From Alphaproteobacteria bacterium (GTDB lineage Bacteria > Pseudomonadota > Alphaproteobacteria > Sphingomonadales > Sphingomonadaceae): 7,208 nt of DNA. The notes beneath the pieces are model-generated. The model worked only from the letters and a program-made list of their open reading frames with translations, was not told the origin of the DNA and ran no database searches. Both the position numbers and the translations under genes were made by a program. Shown piece by piece: positions 1-6,691 of the stretch. The DNA lies in NCBI GenBank assembly GCA_028869975.1, contig JAGWQR010000080.1, positions 1 to 7,208 of the forward strand, given 5' to 3'. Numbering within the stretch: the stretch's first letter is position 1; every line of letters begins with the position of its first letter.

Positions 1-1495
1 CGCCATACAGTTCGTGGGGAATGCTAACCACTGCCACATCAGAAGCTCCAGGGGAGTGCGACAAGACCTCTTCGATGGCAGCGGGACTGATATTGATTCC
101 GCCCCGGATGATGATGTCTTTCTTGCGATCCACAATATACAGGTAATTCTCGTCATCCAGAAAACCGATGTCGCCGGTGCGGAAAAAGCCATCTGGCGTG
201 ATCGCTGCGCGTGTCGCCGCATCATTGTGCCAATAGCCCGAGAAATTGGCTATGGAGCGAATACCGATTTCGCCGCGCTCGCCTGGCGGTAACGGGGTGC
301 CCGTGTCATCCAGAATCACAATATCGACGAGCGGCTTTTGTGCGCGTCCGGTCGAACCGGGCTTGGCGCTGTAATTCGGGCCGAAATTGGCGGCCCCCAC
401 CGCGTTGGTTTCGGTCAGGCCATAGCCGAGAATCGGTTCACTCGCGGGTAACCCTGCATGAAAGCTTTTGACATGTTCAGCCGGACGTGGCGCGCCACCC
501 GCAGCAAAGGCCAGGCACGACGACAGATCAAACTGCGCCCGCTCCGGGTGCATCAGGATTTCATAACTCATCAACGGGACACCGGTGAAATAGGTAATGC
601 GCTCTGCCTCGATCAGCCGCATCGCATCTCGCGCGTCCCATTTCGGGATCATCACCAGCTTGCGTCCCATGAGCAGGCCCTGGAGAAAAACGGTCAACTC
701 ACCCGTGATATGGAACAGCGGTACGTTCATCAGGGTGGACGGCGGATATTTGGGCGCCCGGCCCTCTTCTGTCACATATTGGAGCATCGTAGAGGTCTGG
801 ATAAGATAGGAGAATATCCCCTGAACCTTGGCGCGGTGCGTGCAGTAGGCCCCTTTGGACTGACCGGTTGAGCCGCTGGTAAAGAGGATCGTCGCCAGAT
901 CGCCACCGCTGATCTGGGGCAGAGCAACTTCTCCCGTAACCCCTTCATGAAGGGTGGCAAAAACCTCGCTGATCGGCGCACTGTCATCAAAGCAGATCAA
1001 CCGGATCGACTCAGAGAAAAAATCACCCGCCAACCGTGCTGCGCGCGGGCCATCGGCCAGCACGAGCACAGCGCCGACGTCTTCAAGCGCGGCAGCCATC
1101 TCGGCACCTTCCCAGAAGCCATTGACCAGAGTTGCGACACCGCCAGCCTTAAGAATCGCCATATAGGCCACAATCCAGGCCGCAGAATTGCGCGCCGCCA
1201 GTGCGATCCGCTCTCCCTTCTTGATACCGAATTTATAAATCATTGCCCTGGCAAGCACGGACGCCTGGGTATTGATAGTAGCGAATGTCAGGCGCTGCGC
1301 GCCATCGATGATCGCCTCGTTTTGCGCATACAGTCCCGCGCACAGATCAAACAGCGCCACAAGATGCTGCGGTGCGGATGCAACATAGGGCAGGCTGATC
1401 CCGGCCACATCCATCATGGCCACCGGAAAGCGCCCCCCCGGCGCGGTCAACCCGGCGACAATCCGGTCAAACCGCTCATCCTGCTCGTTGGCCAT
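1..1495 (-). CDS. Acyl-CoA synthetase (class I adenylate-forming enzyme), C-terminus cut by window edge
   Basis: The gene probably activates a carboxylic acid, likely a fatty acid, with ATP and CoA through an acyl-adenylate. I translated 498 uninterrupted codons by hand. The ATP-binding P-loop FTSGSTGQSKG lies at residues 205-215. The PLFHITGE segment follows. The aromatic/A5 motif GYGLTETN is at 357-364 and the adenylate-ribose-binding TGD at 440-442. The hinge motif DRKKDIIIRGG is at 456-466, followed by INISP. Family members usually run 510-560 residues, so only the last part of the small C-terminal domain, with the catalytic lysine, is missing. The ATG at 1495 is preferred because GAGGAG sits 6 bases upstream. 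An in-frame ATG at 1525 would add 10 residues but lacks a ribosome site. It lies 99 bases downstream of the transporter gene on the same strand. The acyl substrate cannot be told from sequence; aryl or steroid-side-chain acids are also possible. Confidence 0.92.
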   Translation of the reverse strand, partial: MANEQDERFDRIVAGLTAPGGRFPVAMMDVAGISLPYVASAPQHLVALFDLCAGLYAQNEAIIDGAQRLTFATINTQASVLARAMIYKFGIKKGERIALAARNSAAWIVAYMAILKAGGVATLVNGFWEGAEMAAALEDVGAVLVLADGPRAARLAGDFFSESIRLICFDDSAPISEVFATLHEGVTGEVALPQISGGDLATILFTSGSTGQSKGAYCTHRAKVQGIFSYLIQTSTMLQYVTEEGRAPKYPPSTLMNVPLFHITGELTVFLQGLLMGRKLVMIPKWDARDAMRLIEAERITYFTGVPLMSYEILMHPERAQFDLSSCLAFAAGGAPRPAEHVKSFHAGLPASEPILGYGLTETNAVGAANFGPNYSAKPGSTGRAQKPLVDIVILDDTGTPLPPGERGEIGIRSIANFSGYWHNDAATRAAITPDGFFRTGDIGFLDDENYLYIVDRKKDIIIRGGINISPAAIEEVLSHSPGASDVAVVSIPHELYG

Positions 1496-1501
1496 GCGAT
1501 T

Positions 1502-1507
1502 CTCCTC
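1502..1507 (-). promoter_or_regulatory. Ribosome binding site GAGGAG deciding the acyl-CoA synthetase start
   Basis: On the minus strand GAGGAG stands 6 bases before the ATG at 1495. It lies inside the reading frame that would be used by the alternative ATG at 1525, where no Shine-Dalgarno sequence is visible. This makes 1495 the better start. Confidence 0.65.
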
Positions 1508-1558
1508 AGGCACATGCTCTGACATGAGTGTAAACAAAAATCCGGGTGAAGGAAGCCC

Positions 1559-1572
1559 CCTTTCCGGAAAGG
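1559..1572. repeat. Perfect 14-base palindrome CCTTTCCGGAAAGG
   Basis: The two 7-base arms match exactly with no spacer. In RNA the realistic form is a 5-bp stem with a CCGG loop. It starts 22 bases after the transporter stop codon. No U-run follows in the direction of transcription, so a standard intrinsic terminator is not supported. It could be a weak mRNA 3' hairpin, a protein site, or chance. Confidence 0.45.
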
Positions 1573-1594
1573 CAGCGCAGGTGAACTCGGGCGC

Positions 1595-2860
1595 CTAGCC
1601 TGATCCGGCCGTCGCTGCCACCGCCGATTCTTCTGCCTCGTTGTCCTGCGCGCGCGGCGTAAGCATGAGCGTGCCCAGCGCTGCGAGCGCGAACAGCGTT
1701 GCAGCCATGAACGACGCGCCGGGCAGATGAACCGGCGTACGCGAATCGGTAAAATGGCTGAGCACCGGATTGAAGATCAGCGGTGCGATAATCGATCCAA
1801 CCGCCATTACGCTCGCCGTAAAGCCTTGCATTTCTCCTTGCGTTGCCGGGGTTGCCCGTCTGGAAAACATCGCTGATAACGCTGCCTGCGTGAATGAGAT
1901 CGGCATGGTCGGCAGCGCGAGCAGAAGCAACCATGGGTTGAAGGGCGCAATACTGAACACCGCGAATGTCCAGATCGCGCAGGCGAGGCCGATTTTGGCA
2001 GTGTCGCGTTCGCCGTAACGGCGGACAACCTTGCCTGTCAGAAAAATTTGCACCATGGCGAAAGCCGAACCAAAGCCGGCAAAACTCAATCCGATCACGG
2101 CGCTTGAAACATGATAGGCCGAGATCAGATAATAAGTCCAGGTCATCGGGTAGACGAGACTGGCGATTTGCCAAAGCAGCAGCACTAGCGACAGCATGGC
2201 GACGCCCTGCAAGTGTCGCGCATTGAGCAGCGCGCCGAGCGGATTGGCGCGCCGCCAGTCGAAACGGCGGCGATTCTTCTGTGCCAGTGTCTCCGGGAAA
2301 AAGAGCAGACCATAAAGAAAGTTGAGCGTGCACAGGCCCGATGAAGCATAAAATGGAATACGTGGCCCCAGCGCGCCCAACACCCCGCCCAGCGCCGGCC
2401 CGATGACGAAGCCGATCCCGAACGCCGCACCCACATATCCAAAAACGCGGGCCCGGTCAGTATCCTCGGTAATATCGGCAAGTGCGGATTGCGCGGGGCC
2501 TTGGGTGCCGCCAAATATACCGGCCGAAGCCTGCCCCACGAACAGCCAGACGAGATTCCGGGCGCGCGCCATCAACAGGAAATTGATCGCAAATCCAGCC
2601 ATAGCGCCCAAGATGACCGGACGGCGGCCGAAACGATCGCTCAGATTGCCCATGACGATCCCGAAAATAAATTGAAAAACCGCGTACAGTTCACTCAGAT
2701 AACCGCCAAAGAGTGTTGCGTGTGAAGTGTCGAAATGGCCGATCAGCCTGAGCAGATTGGGAAAGACCGGAATCACGATACCAAAGCCCATGGCGTCGAT
2801 CACGATGGTGGCAAGGATGAATTGCATCCCCCATGCGCGCGAAGCTTGCGGTGGACTCAC
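1595..2860 (-). CDS. TetA-like major facilitator superfamily transporter (DHA1 type)
   Basis: This is predicted to be a 12-helix inner-membrane proton-driven exporter; its substrate is unknown. Numbering from the GTG at 2860 gives 421 residues, close to the roughly 400 of TetA proteins. The first helix carries DAMGFGIVIPVFP (22-34), matching the TetA helix-1 pattern with its aspartate (D22). Motif A GNLSDRFGRRPVI is at 71-83, and antiporter motif C GIGFVIGPALGG at 148-159. The C-terminal half has the SRRATPATQGEMQG loop typical of TetA relatives. The motif B arginine is replaced by Q110 in the segment GQASAGIFGG. The C-terminus is a charged tail after the last helix. The GTG is preferred over a TTG six codons upstream because AAGGAA sits 6 bases before it and its GTGA overlaps the stop of the upstream secreted-protein gene. 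Tetracycline itself should not be assumed as substrate. Confidence 0.9.
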   Translation of the reverse strand: MSPPQASRAWGMQFILATIVIDAMGFGIVIPVFPNLLRLIGHFDTSHATLFGGYLSELYAVFQFIFGIVMGNLSDRFGRRPVILGAMAGFAINFLLMARARNLVWLFVGQASAGIFGGTQGPAQSALADITEDTDRARVFGYVGAAFGIGFVIGPALGGVLGALGPRIPFYASSGLCTLNFLYGLLFFPETLAQKNRRRFDWRRANPLGALLNARHLQGVAMLSLVLLLWQIASLVYPMTWTYYLISAYHVSSAVIGLSFAGFGSAFAMVQIFLTGKVVRRYGERDTAKIGLACAIWTFAVFSIAPFNPWLLLLALPTMPISFTQAALSAMFSRRATPATQGEMQGFTASVMAVGSIIAPLIFNPVLSHFTDSRTPVHLPGASFMAATLFALAALGTLMLTPRAQDNEAEESAVAATAGSG

Positions 2861-3327
2861 TGGTTGTTCCTTGCGCAACCGAGCGCCGCCGCATCAATGG
2901 CCGATGCCGCACCTTTCAGGGTATAGGTGTCGCTGCCAACGCGCATACTGGTGCCCGAGCGCAGTGCAGCGATAATCGCGGCATCGGCAGTCGGGTTGGG
3001 TGGCCAGGCATCGGCACCACCCCCAATCAGGCTGAATTTTGTGCCGTCTATACTCAGCATGACCGGCCCGGAAATGGCCTGGCTCAGCCGGAAATGCGGC
3101 TGGTTGCGCACGCCGCGTTCGGGCCAGTCGCCGATGCTGGCAAAGGGACGCCAGCGCGCCGTGTAGCGGCTATGTTCATCCGGCTCGGCAATGGCATAGC
3201 AGCGTCGCGGCGCATTGTCGCGGAAGGCGCCCCAATCCCCATATACACCCAATGAGTCGCGGGCCTGAACCAAATCGGCGCCAAATATGGCGGCGGCTAT
3301 AAGGATCGGTCTGCAAAAGCGGATCAT
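2857..3327 (-). CDS. Small secreted protein, resembling the invasion-associated locus B (IalB) family
   Basis: The 156-residue product begins with a basic-then-hydrophobic leader (MIRFCRPILIAAAIFGADLV) and a VQA site after residue 22, so it is probably exported by Sec and cleaved. The mature part starts with a VYGDWGAFRD segment followed by RRCYAIAEP (41-49), reminiscent of the GDW...C pattern of IalB-type proteins. Only two cysteines remain after cleavage, C43 and C151, and they could form a disulfide in the periplasm. It has no catalytic motif that I recognise. IalB is named from Bartonella, but relatives are widespread in free-living alphaproteobacteria and no virulence role is implied. 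The ATG at 3327 has GGAG 5 bases upstream. Its stop overlaps the transporter start, so the two are probably co-translated. The family assignment is tentative; secretion is the firmer statement. Confidence 0.7.
   Translation of the reverse strand: MIRFCRPILIAAAIFGADLVQARDSLGVYGDWGAFRDNAPRRCYAIAEPDEHSRYTARWRPFASIGDWPERGVRNQPHFRLSQAISGPVMLSIDGTKFSLIGGGADAWPPNPTADAAIIAALRSGTSMRVGSDTYTLKGAASAIDAAALGCARNNQ
2867..2872 (-). promoter_or_regulatory. Ribosome binding site AAGGAA for the transporter GTG start
   Basis: AAGGAA on the minus strand ends 6 bases before the GTG at 2860. It lies inside the last codons of the upstream gene. Together with the 4-base GTGA stop/start overlap (2857-2860), it supports coupled translation and a GTG rather than TTG start. 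Confidence 0.65.
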
Positions 3328-3440
3328 CGCCGCTCCATCACGGCAAATTTACGCAAATGCAACACGAACATCTTGCTTGCCGCGCATAATTTGTTCATGA
3401 TCATGCAGACCCATCCCATCATCTTATTATCGGGGAATTC
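3328..3440. promoter_or_regulatory. Divergent 113-bp control region between the secreted-protein gene and dnaN
   Basis: Both gene blocks start from this spacer, so it should contain promoters for both directions. It is more AT-rich than the flanking genes. Near the leftward gene is the direct repeat GCAAAT-N4-GCAAAT (3343-3358, period 10 bases). Near the middle is the 10-base palindrome CATGATCATG (3396-3405). The ribosome sites are GGAG (3333-3336, minus strand) and GGGGA (3432-3436, plus strand). I see no clear promoter for the leftward direction. Confidence 0.55.
3373..3401 (+). promoter_or_regulatory. Possible sigma-70 type promoter for dnaN
   Basis: TTGCTT (3373-3378) and CATGAT (3396-3401) are separated by 17 bases. 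They match 3 of 6 and 4 of 6 consensus bases respectively. A transcript would start about 30 bases before the dnaN ATG. The match is weak and rests mainly on spacing and location. Confidence 0.25.
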
Positions 3441-4550
3441 ATGAAGGCCATAATCGAACGCGCAATTCTGCTCAAATGCCTCGGCCATGTGCAGTCGATT
3501 GTTGAACGGCGCAACACGATCCCGATTCTTTCGAACGTCCTGATCGAGGCAACGGCAGACGGCATCCGCCTGACCGCGACCGATCTTGATCTGCAAATCG
3601 TCGAATATTGCACGGCGAGCGTGGAGCAGGCGGGGTCAAGCACGGTCTCTGCGCATACCCTGTTCGACATTGCGCGCAAGCTGCCCGAAGGCAGTCAGGT
3701 CAGCCTGGCCGATGCAGAGGGTAAGATGGCGATCAACGCCGGGCGCGCGCGTTTCAGCCTTGCTACATTGCCACGCGACGACTTCCCGATGATTGCCGAA
3801 GGCGAGCTGCCTTGCGCATTCAGTCTGCCCGCCGCCACGTTGCGCGAAATTATTGACAAGACCCGCTCGGCGATTTCAACCGAGGAAACCCGCTATTACC
3901 TCAACGGCATTTTTGTGCATGTCAGCGATGAGGCGACCCCATTGCTCAAGGCCGCCGCGACCGATGGCCACCGGCTCGCCCGCGTTACCGTGGCGCGGCC
4001 AGAGGGCGCCGAGGCGATGCCCGACATCATCATCCCGCGCAAATGTGTGGGCGAATTGCGCAAGCTGCTCGATGAAGCGGAAGGCGCGGTTGATGTTTCG
4101 CTCTCGGCCACCAAAATCCGTTTCGGTCTGGGGGATGCGGTGCTCACCTCCAAGCTGATCGACGGCACCTTCCCCGATTATAACCGCGTGATCCCCACGG
4201 GGAACGACAAATTGCTGGTGATTGACCCCGTCGCACTCAAAACCGGGGTGGACAGGGTCTCGACCATCGCCACCGAAAAGACCCGCGCGGTGAAGCTGGC
4301 GCTGGAGCGCGACAAGGTGACACTCTCGGTCACTTCGCCTGAAAATGGCACGGCGGCAGAGGAAGTCTCCGGCGATTATGCTGCAGACGGAATCGAAATC
4401 GGGTTCAACGCGCGTTATCTGATCGACATTCTCAACGAGATTGAAGGGGATAAGGTGGAGGTGCATTTCGCGGATGCGGCGGCACCCACGCTGATCCGCG
4501 AAAATGACAAGTCGAACGCGCTTTACGTGCTGATGCCGATGCGGGTCTAA
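3441..4550 (+). CDS. dnaN: DNA polymerase III subunit beta (sliding clamp)
   Basis: The product forms the ring-shaped dimer that holds DNA polymerase III on DNA and serves as a docking platform for repair and replication proteins. It has 369 residues, close to E. coli's 366, with three clamp domains at about 1-120, 125-247 and 250-369. Recognised signatures are TRYYLNGIF in domain 2, DGHRLA (175-180), LIDGTFPDYNRVIP (239-252) and the C-terminal MPMRV (365-369). The H177-R178-L179 triplet, the R249-V250 pair and the final M-P-M-R belong to the conserved hydrophobic pocket that binds partner peptides. The ATG follows GGGGA by 4 bases. Neither dnaA nor recF flanks it here; instead it is followed after 2 bases by a nuclease-like gene. 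It appears to head a four-gene operon. Confidence 0.97.
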   Translation: MKAIIERAILLKCLGHVQSIVERRNTIPILSNVLIEATADGIRLTATDLDLQIVEYCTASVEQAGSSTVSAHTLFDIARKLPEGSQVSLADAEGKMAINAGRARFSLATLPRDDFPMIAEGELPCAFSLPAATLREIIDKTRSAISTEETRYYLNGIFVHVSDEATPLLKAAATDGHRLARVTVARPEGAEAMPDIIIPRKCVGELRKLLDEAEGAVDVSLSATKIRFGLGDAVLTSKLIDGTFPDYNRVIPTGNDKLLVIDPVALKTGVDRVSTIATEKTRAVKLALERDKVTLSVTSPENGTAAEEVSGDYAADGIEIGFNARYLIDILNEIEGDKVEVHFADAAAPTLIRENDKSNALYVLMPMRV

Positions 4551-4552
4551 CC

Positions 4553-5020
4553 ATGCCGCGCAAGGCTGTGCGGGCGCCGCGCGTCAACCATCCGCAGATC
4601 GGAAGCGTTTTTGAACGCAAGGCGAAACGGCATCTTGAGAAGGCAGGCATCACCGTGGAGCATAATTATGCGATGCATCTGGGCGTTGCCGGGCGCACCA
4701 AGGCACACCGCTTTGATATGGGGAGCGCTGATCCCAAAGTCCTGATCGAGTGCAAGTCGCATACCTGGACATCCAGCGGCAATCTGCCCAGCGCCAAGCT
4801 GACCGTATGGAACGAGGCGATGTATTATTTCACGCTGGCCCCGAGGGATTATCGCAAAATTTTCTTTGTGTTGCAGGATTTTCGCAAAAGGGGTGAACAG
4901 TGGGGCGAAAGCCTCGCTGGTTATTATTTGCGCAAATTCACGCATCTCATTCCGCCGGGTGTCGAGGTCTGGGAGTATTCGGAAGCTTCGGACTCGGTCG
5001 ATATTCTTTTTTCAGGCTAG
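4553..5020 (+). CDS. Small PD-(D/E)XK nuclease-like protein, function unknown
   Basis: The 155-residue protein has the layout of a minimal restriction-endonuclease-like fold. An N-terminal helix, IGSVFERKAKRHLEKAG (16-32), carries a glutamate (E21). The core strand pair holds D55 in HRFDMG and E66-C67-K68 in VLIECKSHTW, giving D-x10-E-x-K. A tryptophan-rich helix (KLTVWNEAMYYF) and a basic segment (FRKRGEQWGE) follow. I see no signal peptide, membrane helix or extra domain. Such proteins cut or process nucleic acid in restriction, repair or tRNA splicing, but many are uncharacterised. The ATG lies 2 bases after the dnaN stop without a strong ribosome site, suggesting translational coupling to the clamp. 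The nadE start lies 9 bases downstream. The fold call rests on motif spacing; activity and substrate are inference. Confidence 0.8.
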   Translation: MPRKAVRAPRVNHPQIGSVFERKAKRHLEKAGITVEHNYAMHLGVAGRTKAHRFDMGSADPKVLIECKSHTWTSSGNLPSAKLTVWNEAMYYFTLAPRDYRKIFFVLQDFRKRGEQWGESLAGYYLRKFTHLIPPGVEVWEYSEASDSVDILFSG

Positions 5021-5029
5021 CACAGGCGC

Positions 5030-6691
5030 ATGACCCGGAACCTGTCCATTGCCCTTGCCCAGCTTTCGCAAAGTGTGGGTGATCTGAACGCCAATGCCGC
5101 CGCCATGCTCGCCGCGCGGACAAAGGCGGCCGCAGCGGGTGCAGACTTGATCGTTTACCCCGAAATGCAGCTTGTCGGCTATCCGCTCGAGGATCTGGTG
5201 ATGAAGCCTGCGTTGTCGGCTGCGGCAGACATAGCGCTCGCCCGCCTTGCCCTGGCCACGGCCGATGGCGGCCCCGCGATGCTGGTCGGCACGCTGCTGC
5301 GCGAGGCCGAGGGTGTATTCAACGCGGTGGCGCTGCTCGATGGCGGCAAGGTTGCCGCGATCACCCGCAAGCATGAGCTGCCCAATTATGGCACATTCGA
5401 TGAAAAGCGCGTGTTCACGCCGGGGCCGCTGCCGGGCGTGATCGACTTTAGGGGCGTCAAGATCGGTGTGCCGATCTGTGAGGATATCTGGCACGAGCAG
5501 GTGTGTGAATGGCTGCGCGCGCAAGGGGCGGAAATCCTCATTTCGCCCAACGGCTCGCCTTTTGAAATAGACAAGGAGCAGGTGCGCCTGAGCATGGTGG
5601 CGCGCACGAGGGTAGAGCAGACCGGCTTGCCGCTGGCCTATGTCAACCGTGTCGGCGGGCAGGATGAGGTGGTGTTCGACGGTGCTTCGTTCGTGCTCAA
5701 TGCCGATGGCAGCGTGGCGCACCAGCTTTGCGATTGGCAAGAGGAACTGCGGATCACGGTGTGGGAGCGGGCTGATACCGGGTGGCAGTGCCGCCCCGGC
5801 GCACGCGCCATGCTCGATCCGCATCCGGCGGACGCCTATCATGCGATGGTCGTGGCACTGCGCGATTATGTCAACGGCAATGGCTTTCCCGGCGTGGTGC
5901 TGGGCCTGTCGGGCGGGATTGATTCGGCGCTCTCGGCGGCGGTCGCGGTTGATGCGCTGGGGCCAGACCGTGTGTGGTGCGTGATGCTGCCCTCGCGCTA
6001 CACATCGCAAGAGTCGCTGGACGATGCTTCGCACTGCGCACATATGCTTGGCTGCAAGCTCGACACTATCCCGATCAGTACGGCGGTGGGCGCGTTCGAT
6101 GATATGCTGGCGGGCGTGTTTGCGGGCCGCGCGCCCGATCTTGCGGAAGAGAATATCCAATCGCGCATCCGGGGCGTCACGCTGATGGGGCTGAGCAACA
6201 AGTTCGGGCATATGCTACTCACCACCGGCAACAAATCGGAAATGTCGGTGGGGTATGCCACCATTTATGGTGATATGGCGGGCGGGTATAATGTCCTCAA
6301 GGACGCTTACAAACTTACCGTGTTCGAGCTATCGCGCTGGCGCAACGCCTGCCGGCCGCGCCTCGCGTTCGGGCCGGAGGGGCCAGTGATGCCGGAGCGG
6401 ATCATCACCAAGCCGCCCAGCGCCGAGTTGCGCGACAACCAGCGCGATGATGACAGCCTGCCGCCTTATGAAGTGCTCGATCCCGTTCTGCACGGGCTGA
6501 TTGAGGAGGAGCTTTCGGTTGATGCTGTGGCGGCGCGCGGTTTTGATCGCGCCATGGTCGCGCGGATCGAGAGGCTGCTCTGCCTTGCCGAATATAAGCG
6601 CCGTCAGGCCCCGCCGGGCGTGAAGCTGGGCAGCCGCAACTTTGGCCGCGACCGCCGTTATCCGATTACCAACAAGTTTCGCACCGCATGA
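5030..6691 (+). CDS. nadE: Glutamine-dependent NAD+ synthase
   Basis: The enzyme makes NAD+ from deamido-NAD+ with ATP and glutamine, the last step of cytosolic NAD biosynthesis. The 553 residues hold two domains. The first, an N-terminal nitrilase-like glutaminase (about 1-250), has the expected triad E45 (YPEMQ), K114 (RKHELPNYG) and C150 (VPICEDIW). The second, a C-terminal synthetase (about 265-553), has the ATP pyrophosphatase loop SGGIDS (294-299), TTGNKSEMSVGY, YGDMAGG and PPSAELRDNQ...DSLPPYEVLD. All key residues are present and the length is normal for the glutaminase-fused form, so ammonia can be drawn from glutamine. The ATG follows the nuclease-like gene by 9 bases. The stop overlaps the next gene's start in ATGA. 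A 399-codon open frame on the opposite strand is a composition shadow. Confidence 0.96.
   Translation: MTRNLSIALAQLSQSVGDLNANAAAMLAARTKAAAAGADLIVYPEMQLVGYPLEDLVMKPALSAAADIALARLALATADGGPAMLVGTLLREAEGVFNAVALLDGGKVAAITRKHELPNYGTFDEKRVFTPGPLPGVIDFRGVKIGVPICEDIWHEQVCEWLRAQGAEILISPNGSPFEIDKEQVRLSMVARTRVEQTGLPLAYVNRVGGQDEVVFDGASFVLNADGSVAHQLCDWQEELRITVWERADTGWQCRPGARAMLDPHPADAYHAMVVALRDYVNGNGFPGVVLGLSGGIDSALSAAVAVDALGPDRVWCVMLPSRYTSQESLDDASHCAHMLGCKLDTIPISTAVGAFDDMLAGVFAGRAPDLAEENIQSRIRGVTLMGLSNKFGHMLLTTGNKSEMSVGYATIYGDMAGGYNVLKDAYKLTVFELSRWRNACRPRLAFGPEGPVMPERIITKPPSAELRDNQRDDDSLPPYEVLDPVLHGLIEEELSVDAVAARGFDRAMVARIERLLCLAEYKRRQAPPGVKLGSRNFGRDRRYPITNKFRTA

Larger units (their letters stand above)
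1496..1594 (-). other. 99-bp spacer between transporter and acyl-CoA synthetase genes
   Basis: This is the only sizeable gap within the leftward block. On the minus strand it holds a 14-base palindrome just after the transporter stop. Next come a T-rich stretch and TTTACA-N4-TGTCAG (about 1519-1534), an imperfect inverted repeat. The ribosome site is at 1502-1507. I find no convincing -35/-10 pair; TACACT could serve as a poor -10. The spacer is long enough for a separate promoter for the synthetase, but read-through from the transporter is equally possible. Confidence 0.4.

Noticed and set aside
1..1495. Possible broken or frameshifted acyl-CoA synthetase
   Set aside because: No closed minus-strand frame covers this stretch only because the stop lies beyond the window edge. 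The P-loop, GYGLTETN, TGD and DRKKD motifs all fall in one frame from the ATG at 1495.
458..1522. Plus-strand open frames of 137 and 191 codons
   Set aside because: They lie antisense to the acyl-CoA synthetase, whose minus frame reads continuously through all adenylation motifs.
1506..2333. 275-codon minus-strand open frame inside the transporter gene
   Set aside because: It is a shifted frame of the same strand within a transporter whose own frame shows all family motifs. Its arginine/alanine-rich translation is low-information and it has no independent support.
3425..3430. TATTAT as a -10 element for dnaN
   Set aside because: It ends 10 bases before the start codon, which would leave almost no leader, overlaps the place needed for ribosome binding, and has no -35 partner at 16-18 bases.
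3876..4466. 196-codon minus-strand open frame opposite dnaN
   Set aside because: It is antisense to conserved dnaN motifs, with no domain and no ribosome site; a composition shadow.
4592..4612. QIGSVF near the N-terminus of the nuclease-like protein as a sliding-clamp binding peptide
   Set aside because: It only loosely resembles the QLxLF clamp motif, lacks the key leucine, and sits at the start of the N-terminal helix of the nuclease-like fold.
5012..6211. 399-codon open frame on the minus strand opposite nadE
   Set aside because: It lies antisense to an intact, fully recognisable nadE. Its translation is rich in H, R, Q and A with no domain, as expected from the complementary strand of a high-GC gene.
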